Origin: Myxococcota bacterium
GTDB lineage: Bacteria > Myxococcota_A > UBA796 > UBA2385
Assembly (NCBI GenBank): GCA_023150805.1
Contig: JAKLKF010000082.1
Location: forward strand, 1-32,826
DNA: 32,826 bases
Direction of reading: 5' to 3'
Position 1 is the stretch's first letter, and every line of letters starts with the position of its first letter. The notes below the pieces were generated by a model, which saw only the letters and a list, made by a program, of their open reading frames with translations, ran no database searches and had not been told where the DNA came from. Position numbers and translations under genes: made by a program. This document shows, piece by piece, positions 1-7,194 of this stretch.

Positions 1-1052
1 GCCAGGGCCAGGGCCTCGGCGGGCGAGGGGGGGCTCGGCGCGCCGGGGCGGAGGGCGTCGGCGCACAGGCGGGCGCCCTGCCCGGGGTCCCCCGCTGCGT
101 CGAGGGCCAGCGCCTGGCGCAGCAGCAGCTCCCCGCGGCCCGGCGCCCCCGCCGACAGGAGCCGGGCGTACACGGTGGCCGCCGACCCGGCGCGCCCCTC
201 GCGCTCGAGCTGCCGCGCGGCCTGCGCAGCGCGCTGGGCGGCCAGGGTGCGGGCCGAGAAGCGAGCCCGCCAGGGGGGAGGCGGCGGCTCGCGCTCGACC
301 CGGGACAGGTCGGAGTCCAGGCAGGCGAGCAGGGCGGCGCCGCACTCGCGGGCGGGCAGCGCCGCCAGGGCCTCGTCCAGGGCCAGCCCCTCCTCCCAGG
401 CCAGCAGGCTGCGCCGGTCGGGGAAGAAGCCCATGCCTCCCGTGGGGGTGTAGGCCGGGTACCGCGCCAGCTCCAGCCGCTCCAGCACCAACCGCGACAG
501 GTCGCCGTGGCGACTCCCCAGGAAGATGCGGACCAGGCGCCGGAACAGGCCCGCGTGGCGGAGCTGGATCAGCGGGCGGACCAGGGCCGGGCGGGCCGCC
601 GGGTCCCCGACCCGGTCCAGCAGCTCGGCGCGGCGGCCGCGCGGGGAGCGCCCCAGGGCCCGGCACGCGGCCCGCAGCTCGTCCACCGTGAGCGCCCGGG
701 CCAGGTGGGAGGCGGGCAGCAGGGCCGCACCGCGCGAGGCCAGCTCGGCCGCGACCAGCGCATCGACGGCGGCGGGCAGGTCGGGCACCTCCGCGTAGCG
801 CAGGCCGTCCAGCCGGAACAGCTCGCCGCGCCGGCCCCACAGGCGGGCGTAGAGGGCGGCGGCGGCGGGCTCCAGGGCGAGCAGGCGCCGGGCGACGACC
901 ACCTCGCCGGCGCAGAGCAGGTGCCCCTCGGCGGCGATCGCCTCGCGCACGGCGCGGCACAGGTCCTCCCGCGCCCAGGCGACGGGGAGGGCGACCTCGC
1001 GGGCGCCCGGGTCTGCGTCGTCGGGCACCGTGGTCGCGTCAGGCTGGGGCAC
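1..1052 (-). CDS. FAN1-like VRR-NUC family nuclease, N-terminal part (cut by window edge)
   Basis: The minus-strand frame stays open from 1052 to the window edge, giving about 350 residues without a stop. The translation has the bacterial FAN1 layout: an N-terminal helical segment with a motif reading LYARLWGRRGELFRLDGLRY, then a SAP-like helix pair (LLPASHLARALTVDELRAAC), then the segment RHAGLFRRLVRIFLG and the motif ARYPAYTPTGG typical of the family. FAN1 proteins are structure-specific nucleases acting in interstrand-crosslink repair. The catalytic VRR-NUC domain lies at the C terminus and would be outside this window, so activity cannot be judged. I chose the GTG at 1052 because GAGGG sits five bases upstream; an in-frame GTG at 1028 is the alternative. 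The gene begins 53 bases after the tRNA-Leu 3' end on the same strand. Family assignment is by remembered motifs. Confidence 0.72.
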   Translation of the reverse strand, partial: MPQPDATTVPDDADPGAREVALPVAWAREDLCRAVREAIAAEGHLLCAGEVVVARRLLALEPAAAALYARLWGRRGELFRLDGLRYAEVPDLPAAVDALVAAELASRGAALLPASHLARALTVDELRAACRALGRSPRGRRAELLDRVGDPAARPALVRPLIQLRHAGLFRRLVRIFLGSRHGDLSRLVLERLELARYPAYTPTGGMGFFPDRRSLLAWEEGLALDEALAALPARECGAALLACLDSDLSRVEREPPPPPWRARFSARTLAAQRAAQAARQLEREGRAGSAATVYARLLSAGAPGRGELLLRQALALDAAGDPGQGARLCADALRPGAPSPPSPAEALAL

Positions 1053-1105
1053 GCCGCCCTCGGCGGTTCCGCCCGCGGCGGGGGCGAGCAGGGGGGCGCT
1101 CCGGG

Positions 1106-1187
1106 TGGGGGCGGTGGGACTCGAACCCACAAGGCCGAAGCCACTCGATTTTGAGTCGAGCGCGTCTACCGATTCCGCCACGCCCCC
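1106..1187 (-). tRNA. tRNA-Leu, anticodon CAA
   Basis: On the minus strand the sequence folds as a class II tRNA. The 7-bp acceptor stem is GGGGGCG with CGCCCCC. The D-arm contains GGCGGAATCGGTAGACGC. The anticodon stem CTCGA/TCGAG encloses loop CTCAAAA with anticodon CAA, which reads UUG. The long variable arm has stem GGC/GCC with a TTCG loop. The T-arm is GTGGG-TTCGAGT-CCCAC and the discriminator base is A. CCA is not encoded, because the bases after the discriminator are CCC. Confidence 0.94.
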
Positions 1188-1258
1188 AGGTGGAGCACGC
1201 GGCCAGGAGGTAGCCCACAGCGCCCGGGCCCGCCAACCGCGCGCGTGCAGCGGGTCGG

Positions 1259-1289
1259 TTGACACGCAGGGACGGGGCTGGTGTGATAC
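1259..1289 (+). promoter_or_regulatory. Putative sigma70-type promoter of the pseudo-receiver gene
   Basis: A perfect TTGACA lies at 1259-1264. TGTGAT (17-base spacing) and TGATAC (19-base spacing) overlap at the -10 position, about 50 bases before the ATG at 1342. It lies in the 154-base divergent gap between the tRNA-Leu and this gene; I see nothing else clear in that gap. The -10 match is weak. Confidence 0.4.
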
Positions 1290-1341
1290 CCGCCGCGCTG
1301 CCGTCCGGCCCCCAGCTCCTTCCCCCGATCGACTCGCCTCC

Positions 1342-2130
1342 ATGCCCCAGTCCTACGTCCTCGTCGTCGATCCGAACCCCACCACCGCCCGGCGCGTGGA
1401 AGAAGCGCTGCGGGGTGCCGGCTTCGGCTTCCTGTCCGCGCGGGACGCGGCCGAGGCGGCCACCGCGGCCGAGGGCATGGACCTGGCGGTGGTGCTGGCC
1501 AGCGCCTCGCTGCCCCGCGGCAACGGCTACGACCTCGCCCGCAGCCTGCGCGAGCGCCACCCGGCCGCGGCGGTCTTCCTGCTCGCCGGCGGCTTCGAGG
1601 TCTACAACGCCCAGCGCGCCGCCGACGCCGGCGTTGCCGGCCAGGTCCACAAGCCCTTCACGGCCGAGAGCCTGCGCGCCCACCTCGAGCAGGTGCTGGG
1701 GCCCCTGGGCAACGGCGCGGGCACGCCGGCGGCCGAGGCCGTCGAGCTGTCCGAGCTGGCCGACGGGGCGCTGGAGCCGCTGGTCGCGACGACCCCGGTG
1801 GCCTCGGCCCCCGCTCCCCGGCCCCCCGGCCGGCCGCCCGCCAGCGACGAGCGGGTGGCGACCTTCCTGCCCCGCGACTACCAGCAGATCGAGCCCGTCG
1901 CCGTCGACCCCCAGGTGGTGGGCCCGGCCCTGGAGCGCGCCATCCTGGAGGTGCTGCCGGTCGTGGTCCAGCGCGTGCTGCGCCACAGCCTGGTGGCCGC
2001 GCCCGAGTTCCGCGACCTGGTCGAGGTGGCGGTGGACGAGGCCGTGCGGGCCCAGCTCCCCGAGATCGCCGAGCGCGTCGTGCGCGAGCGCCTGCGCGAG
2101 CGGGAGCTGCGCGACGAGCAGGGCGAGTAG
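1342..2130 (+). CDS. Pseudo-receiver domain protein with helical C-terminal tail
   Basis: The protein has 262 residues. Residues 1-120 form a CheY-like receiver fold: it starts SYVLVVDPNPTTARRVEEAL, has the P58-x2-G-like turn (SLPRGNGYD), and keeps the conserved lysine in HKPF (K104). The phospho-acceptor position, four residues before P58, is serine (S54) rather than aspartate. The acidic pocket has only D10, where CheY has two acids. Phosphorylation in the usual way is therefore unlikely. Residues 130-180 are a Pro/Ala-rich linker. Residues 185-262 are strongly helical and charged (ILEVLPVVVQRVLRHSL), resembling the C-terminal tail of some deltaproteobacterial response regulators. It probably acts as a protein-protein adaptor. 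The ATG at 1342 fits the domain start; the longer open frame upstream runs through the tRNA. Confidence 0.82.
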   Translation: MPQSYVLVVDPNPTTARRVEEALRGAGFGFLSARDAAEAATAAEGMDLAVVLASASLPRGNGYDLARSLRERHPAAAVFLLAGGFEVYNAQRAADAGVAGQVHKPFTAESLRAHLEQVLGPLGNGAGTPAAEAVELSELADGALEPLVATTPVASAPAPRPPGRPPASDERVATFLPRDYQQIEPVAVDPQVVGPALERAILEVLPVVVQRVLRHSLVAAPEFRDLVEVAVDEAVRAQLPEIAERVVRERLRERELRDEQGE

Positions 2131-2217
2131 CGCCGGCCGGGGCCTCACCCGGGGTGTGAAGGCGGCGGCCCGACGTGGTAGGGGCGCACCTCGCCCTCGC
2201 CCCACCTGGACGGCCCC

Positions 2218-4932
2218 ATGAGCACCGACCCGACCGCAACCGACCTGCGCAGCGCCGAGCCCGACCTCGCCGACGCCGCCGGAAGCGAGCTGCCCCGTAC
2301 CTACGACCCGCACGCCTCGGCCGAGCGCGTCTACGGCGAGTGGGAGCGCACCGGCGCCTTCCGCCCCGACCCGCAGGCCCCCGGCCCGGCCTACAGCATC
2401 GTCATCCCGCCGCCCAACGTCACCGGCAGCCTGCACATGGGCCACGCGCTCAACAACACGCTGCAGGACGTGCTGATCCGCTACAAGCGCATGGACGGCT
2501 TCAACGCGCTGTGGGTGCCCGGCATGGACCACGCCGGCATCGCGACCCAGTGGGTGGTCGAGCGCCAGCTCCGCCAGCAGGGCATCGACCGCCGCGACCT
2601 GGGCCGCGAGGACTTCGTCGCCCGCGTCTGGGACTGGAAGGCCGAGAGCGGTGGGCAGATCCAGCTCCAGCTCCGCCGGCTGGGCGTGTCCTGCGACTGG
2701 AGCCGCGAGCGCTTCACCATGGACGAGGGCCTGTCCAAGGCGGTGCGCGAGGTCTTCGTGCGCCTGTACGAGGAGGGCCTCATCTACCGGGCCGAGCGGC
2801 TCATCAACTGGGACCCGATCGGCATGACGGCGCTCTCGGACCTGGAGGTCGAGGCCGAGGCCGACTACCAGACCGAGATCTGGAGCTTCGCCTACCCGCT
2901 CAGCGAGCCGGTGCCTGGCCCCGAGGGGGAGGTGACCGAGATCGTGGTCGCGACCACGCGGCCGGAGACGATGCTCGGTGACACGGCCATCGCCGTGCAC
3001 CCCGACGACCCGCGCTACCAGGCGCTGATCGGCCGGACCGTGCGCCACCCGATCACCGGCCGCGAGTTCCCCGTCGTCGGCGACGCCATCCTGGTCGACC
3101 CGGCCTTCGGCACCGGCGCCGTCAAGGTCACGCCGGCCCACGACTTCAACGACTTCGAGGTCGGCAAGCGCCACAGCCTGCCGATGATCAACATCCTGAA
3201 CCTGGACGGCACGGTCAACGCGATGGGCGGCCCCTTCGAGGGGCTGTCGGTGGCGGAGGCGCGGGAGGCGGTCAAGGCCCGGATCCGCGAGCTGGGCCTG
3301 GAGCGGGGCAGCCAGCCGCACACCATGGCCCTGCCGCGCAGCCAGCGCAGCGGCGCGGTGGTCGAGCCGATGCTCTCGACCCAGTGGTTCGTGCACATGA
3401 AGCCGCTGGCCCAGCCGTCCCTGGCCGCCGTCGAGCACGGCTTCACCCGCTTCGTGCCCAAGGGCTGGGAGAACACCTACTACGCCTGGCTGCGCGACAT
3501 CAAGGACTGGTGCATCAGCCGCCAGCTGTGGTGGGGCCACCAGGTGCCGGCCTGGTACGACGACCACGGCAACGTCTACGTCGCCCACTCCGAGGCCGAG
3601 GCCCGCGACAAGCACGGCCTGCCCGCGGACCTGCCCCTGCGCCAGGACCCCGACGTGCTGGACACCTGGTTCAGCAGCGCCCTGTGGCCGTTCTCCACCA
3701 TGGGCTGGCCCGACAGGACCGCCGAGCTGGCGCGCTACTACCCGACCAGCGTGCTCATCACGGGCTTCGACATCATCTTCTTCTGGGTCGCCCGGATGAT
3801 GTTCATGGGCCAGCACTTCATGGGGGCCGTGCCCTTCCGGGACGTCTACATCCACGCCCTGGTCCGCGACGAGCACGGCCAGAAGATGAGCAAGACCAAG
3901 GGCAACGTCGTCGACCCGCTGCACATGATCGACAAGCTGGGCGTCGACGCCTTCCGCTTCACCCTGGTGGCCATGGCCGCCCAGGGCCGCGACGTGCTGT
4001 GGAACGAGGCCCGCGCCGACGGCTACGTGAAGTTCCAGAACAAGATCTGGCAGGCCTTCCGCTTCACCATGATGCACCTGGAGAAGTACGACGCCGCCGC
4101 CCCGCGCAGCCTGTCGGCCTACGACCACTGGATCCTGGCCCGGCTGGGCGAGGCCGTGCGCCGGGTGCGGACCGCGCTGGACGACTACCGCTTCAACGAG
4201 GCGGCCAGCGAGATCTACCAGTTCACCTGGTCGGAGCTGTGCGACTGGTACCTGGAGCTGTCCAAGGGCACGCTCTACCTGGCCGACGACAGCCCCCAGG
4301 CCGAGGCCGCGCGGCAGGGCGCCCGCCACACGCTGCTCACCTGCTTCCACGCGCTGGTGCGCCTCTTCCACCCCTTCATGCCCTTCCTCTCCGAGGAGAT
4401 CTGGCGCCACCTGCCGGGCACCGAGGGCACGGTGATGAAGGCGGCCTTCCCGCGGAGCGAGGACTTCCCCGAGGACGCCGCCGCCCTGGACGAGGTGGCC
4501 CTGCTGCAGGACGCCATCGTCGCCCTGCGGCGCATCAAGGCCGACATGGAGATCTCGCCGCGGACGGAGCTGACCCTCATCGCCCGGGACCCGAGCGCGC
4601 TCTTGCGCCATGCCCAGGCCCTGCGCGACCTGGCGAAGGTCACGCAGATCCGCCAGGGCGGGCGGGAGGGCGCCTGCGCCACCGCGGTGGTGCGCGGCGT
4701 GGACATCTACATCCCGCTGCAGGGCCTGGTCGACGTGGCGGCCGAGCAGGCCCGCCTGGACAAGGAGCTGCAGAAGTCGGCCAAGGACGTCGACGGCCTG
4801 GACAAGCGGCTGTCGAACCCCGGCTTCACCAGCAAGGCGCCGCCCGAGGTGGTCGCCGAGTTCCAGGAGAAGCTGGCCGCCGCGCGCGAGCGGCAGGCCC
4901 GGCTGCAGGCGGCGCTCGACGCGCTGCGCTGA
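2218..4932 (+). CDS. valS: Valyl-tRNA synthetase
   Basis: This 904-residue class I aminoacyl-tRNA synthetase charges tRNA-Val using ATP and releases AMP and pyrophosphate. The HIGH signature is present as PPPNVTGSLHMGHAL near residues 65-79, and the KMSKS loop is KMSKTKGNVVDP starting at residue 556. The editing (CP1) domain carries the motif TTRPETMLGDTAIAVHP, which in this family hydrolyses mischarged Thr-tRNA. An anticodon-binding domain follows (WSELCDWYLELSK). The C terminus has the ValS-specific coiled-coil arm with the RLSNPGF signature. The length is normal for the family. The ATG at 2218 is the first in frame after the short gap from the pseudo-receiver gene; I see no strong Shine-Dalgarno sequence. 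It may be co-transcribed with nadC 62 bases downstream. Confidence 0.98.
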   Translation: MSTDPTATDLRSAEPDLADAAGSELPRTYDPHASAERVYGEWERTGAFRPDPQAPGPAYSIVIPPPNVTGSLHMGHALNNTLQDVLIRYKRMDGFNALWVPGMDHAGIATQWVVERQLRQQGIDRRDLGREDFVARVWDWKAESGGQIQLQLRRLGVSCDWSRERFTMDEGLSKAVREVFVRLYEEGLIYRAERLINWDPIGMTALSDLEVEAEADYQTEIWSFAYPLSEPVPGPEGEVTEIVVATTRPETMLGDTAIAVHPDDPRYQALIGRTVRHPITGREFPVVGDAILVDPAFGTGAVKVTPAHDFNDFEVGKRHSLPMINILNLDGTVNAMGGPFEGLSVAEAREAVKARIRELGLERGSQPHTMALPRSQRSGAVVEPMLSTQWFVHMKPLAQPSLAAVEHGFTRFVPKGWENTYYAWLRDIKDWCISRQLWWGHQVPAWYDDHGNVYVAHSEAEARDKHGLPADLPLRQDPDVLDTWFSSALWPFSTMGWPDRTAELARYYPTSVLITGFDIIFFWVARMMFMGQHFMGAVPFRDVYIHALVRDEHGQKMSKTKGNVVDPLHMIDKLGVDAFRFTLVAMAAQGRDVLWNEARADGYVKFQNKIWQAFRFTMMHLEKYDAAAPRSLSAYDHWILARLGEAVRRVRTALDDYRFNEAASEIYQFTWSELCDWYLELSKGTLYLADDSPQAEAARQGARHTLLTCFHALVRLFHPFMPFLSEEIWRHLPGTEGTVMKAAFPRSEDFPEDAAALDEVALLQDAIVALRRIKADMEISPRTELTLIARDPSALLRHAQALRDLAKVTQIRQGGREGACATAVVRGVDIYIPLQGLVDVAAEQARLDKELQKSAKDVDGLDKRLSNPGFTSKAPPEVVAEFQEKLAAARERQARLQAALDALR

Positions 4933-4994
4933 GCTGCCGCGCCTGCGGGCCCCTCGCCGGGATACCGGGCGCCGCGCCCTCTCCCGGAGCCCCG

Positions 4995-5831
4995 ATGCAC
5001 CTCTCCGAGCTCGTCCGCCTCGCCCTCCTGGAAGACGTGGGGGCGGCCGACGTCACCACCGAGGCCACCGTGCCCGCGGGGCTGGGCGGGGCCGCGACGA
5101 TCCGCGCAAAGCAGCACCTGGTGGTCTGCGGACACGAGGCCGCGGCCGAGGTCTTCCGCCAGGTGGGCGCCACCTACCGGCCGCGGGCCGAGGAGGGGGT
5201 CCTGGTGCCGCCGGGCACCCTGGTGGCCGAGGTCGAGGGCCCGCTGCGCGCCCTGCTGACCGGCGAGCGGCTGGCGCTCAACTTCCTGATGCGCCTGTGC
5301 GGCATCGCCACCCACACCCGCAAGGCCGTCTCGGCGGCCCCCGGGCTGAAGGTGGTCGACACCCGCAAGACCACGCCCCTGCACCGGGCGCTGGAGCGCC
5401 GCGCCGTGCGGATCGGCGGGGGCGGCAACCACCGCTTCGCGCTCTACGACGGCGTGCTCATCAAGGACAACCACATCGCCGCCGCCGGGGGCATCACCGC
5501 CGCCTTCCAGCGGGCCCGCGCCGCCGCCCACCACCTGCTGCGGATCGAGATCGAGGTCGAGACGCTCTCCCAGGTGGAGGAGGCGCTGGCCGCCGGCGCG
5601 GACGCCCTGCTGCTCGACAACATGGACGACGCCACCCTGGCCGCCGCCGTGCGCCTGGCCCGCGCCGCGCCGCGCCCCGTGCTGCTCGAGGCCAGCGGCA
5701 ACATGACGGCCGCCCGCCTGCCCGTCGTCGCCGCCACCGGGGTGGACATGGTCAGCATGGGCGGGCTCATCCACCAGGCCCCCTGGGCCGATCTCAGCAT
5801 GAAGATCTCCGCCGTGCAGGAGCACCCATGA
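4995..5831 (+). CDS. nadC: Nicotinate-nucleotide pyrophosphorylase (carboxylating)
   Basis: The 278-residue product catalyses quinolinate + PRPP to nicotinate mononucleotide + CO2 + PPi in de novo NAD synthesis. Family motifs are intact: ALLTGERLALNFLMRLCGIAT, the substrate-binding stretch VDTRKTTPLHR, GGGGNHRFALYDGVLIKDNH, and the C-terminal ISMGG-like motif here reading DMVSMGGLIHQAP. It is a normal-length QPRTase. GGAG at 4985-4988 sits six bases before the ATG at 4995. The stop overlaps the start of the next gene (ATGA), which implies translational coupling with the phosphofructokinase. Confidence 0.97.
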   Translation: MHLSELVRLALLEDVGAADVTTEATVPAGLGGAATIRAKQHLVVCGHEAAAEVFRQVGATYRPRAEEGVLVPPGTLVAEVEGPLRALLTGERLALNFLMRLCGIATHTRKAVSAAPGLKVVDTRKTTPLHRALERRAVRIGGGGNHRFALYDGVLIKDNHIAAAGGITAAFQRARAAAHHLLRIEIEVETLSQVEEALAAGADALLLDNMDDATLAAAVRLARAAPRPVLLEASGNMTAARLPVVAATGVDMVSMGGLIHQAPWADLSMKISAVQEHP

Positions 5832-7171
5832 CCCCCAAGAAGACCGCCATCCTGGTCGGCGGCGGCCCCGCCCCCGGCATCAACAGCGTGATCTCGGCCG
5901 CCAGCATCCGGCTGCTCCTGGAAGGCACGGGGGTGCTGGGTGTGCAGGACGGCTTCTCCTGGCTGATGCAGGGCAACGTCGACCACGTGCGCGAGCTGTC
6001 CATCGAGGAGGTCAGCCGCATCCACTTCCTGGGCGGCTCGCACATCGGCATCGCGCGGGCCAACCCGACCAAGGACCCGCAGCTCCTGGAGAACGTGGTC
6101 ACCTCGCTCTTGCGGCTGAGCGTCAACCAGCTCATCACCATCGGCGGCGACGACACGGCGTTTTCGGCCATGAAGGTCGAGGAGAAGGCCGCAGGCCGGA
6201 TCCGGGTCGTGCACGTCCCCAAGACCATCGACAATGACCTGGACCTGCCGCCGGGCATGGACACCTTCGGCTACCAGACCGCTCGCCACGTCGGCGTCGG
6301 TATCGTCAAGAACCTGATGGTCGACGCGCTCACCACCAGCCGCTGGTACTTCTGCATCGCGATGGGCCGAAAGGCCGGCCACCTTGCGCTGGGCATCGGC
6401 AAGGCCGCGGGCGCCACGCTGACGCTCATCCCCGAGGAGTGGGGCGGCAAGCACATCCCCTTCAAGGAGCTGGTCGACACGCTGGTCGGCGCCATCCTCA
6501 AGCGCATGGCCTATGGCCGCCAGGACGGCGTCGCCGTCATCGCCGAGGGCGTGGTGCTCGACATCCACCCCGAGGACCTGCAGGGCCTGGCCGACGTCGA
6601 GCGCGACGCCCACGGCCACCTGCGCATCGCCGAGGTCAACATCGGCGAGCTGCTCAAGCGCGCCGTCCAGAAGCGCCTGGCCGAGTTCCACAAGAAGGTG
6701 ACCATCGTCAGCAAGGACATCGGCTACGAGCTGCGCTGCGCCGACCCGATCCCCTACGACATCGAGTACACCCGGGATCTGGGCTACTCCGCCGCCAAGT
6801 TCCTGCTGGAGGGCGGAAACGGCGCCATGGTCTCCATGCAGGGCGGCCAGTTCGTGCCCATGCCCTTCGCCGAGATGATCGACCCCAAGACCGGCCGGAC
6901 CCGGGTGCGGCTGGTGGACATCTCCTCCACCCGCTACGCCATCGCCCGGCGCTACATGATCCGCCTGCGCCGCGACGACTTCGAGGACCCGCACGAGCTG
7001 GCCAAGTACGCCGCCACCGCCGGCATCAGCCTGGAGGAGTTCCGCGCCCAGTTCGGCCACCTGGTCACCCAGGAGCCGCCCAAGCTGCACCTGGAGACCG
7101 GCCGCAAGGAGCCGCACGAGCTGGAGCAGATCTCGGCGGTGGTCGCCAAGGCGCGGGGGCTCAAGAAGTAG
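5828..7171 (+). CDS. pfp: Pyrophosphate-dependent phosphofructokinase (PPi-PFK)
   Basis: The product has 447 residues and belongs to the phosphofructokinase family, which interconverts fructose 6-phosphate and fructose 1,6-bisphosphate. Two positions diagnose the phosphoryl donor. The motif GGDD (residues 106-109) replaces the GGDGS of ATP enzymes; the second Asp blocks ATP and is typical of PPi enzymes. PKTIDND (residues 131-137) carries the PPi-type lysine instead of the glycine of GTIDND. The sugar-phosphate site MGRKAGH begins at residue 179. The substrate class follows from established family rules; it was not tested. The start codon overlaps the nadC stop by four bases. The gene converges on the helicase gene, with 23 bases between the two stops and no clear terminator hairpin with a U-run. 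Confidence 0.92.
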   Translation: MTPKKTAILVGGGPAPGINSVISAASIRLLLEGTGVLGVQDGFSWLMQGNVDHVRELSIEEVSRIHFLGGSHIGIARANPTKDPQLLENVVTSLLRLSVNQLITIGGDDTAFSAMKVEEKAAGRIRVVHVPKTIDNDLDLPPGMDTFGYQTARHVGVGIVKNLMVDALTTSRWYFCIAMGRKAGHLALGIGKAAGATLTLIPEEWGGKHIPFKELVDTLVGAILKRMAYGRQDGVAVIAEGVVLDIHPEDLQGLADVERDAHGHLRIAEVNIGELLKRAVQKRLAEFHKKVTIVSKDIGYELRCADPIPYDIEYTRDLGYSAAKFLLEGGNGAMVSMQGGQFVPMPFAEMIDPKTGRTRVRLVDISSTRYAIARRYMIRLRRDDFEDPHELAKYAATAGISLEEFRAQFGHLVTQEPPKLHLETGRKEPHELEQISAVVAKARGLKK

Positions 7172-7194
7172 GGGGGGCCGCTGACGCGCCGGGG

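Noticed and set aside
1039..4611. Long open frame antisense to valS (about 1190 codons)
   Set aside because: It runs through the tRNA and lies opposite a complete valS with all motifs. Its translation is a His/Val/Gly/Leu-rich mirror of a GC-biased gene with no domain. Similar mirror frames over nadC, the helicase and the kinase are rejected for the same reason.
5828..7171. ATP-dependent 6-phosphofructokinase
   Set aside because: GGDD and PKTIDND replace the ATP-type GGDGS and GTIDND motifs.
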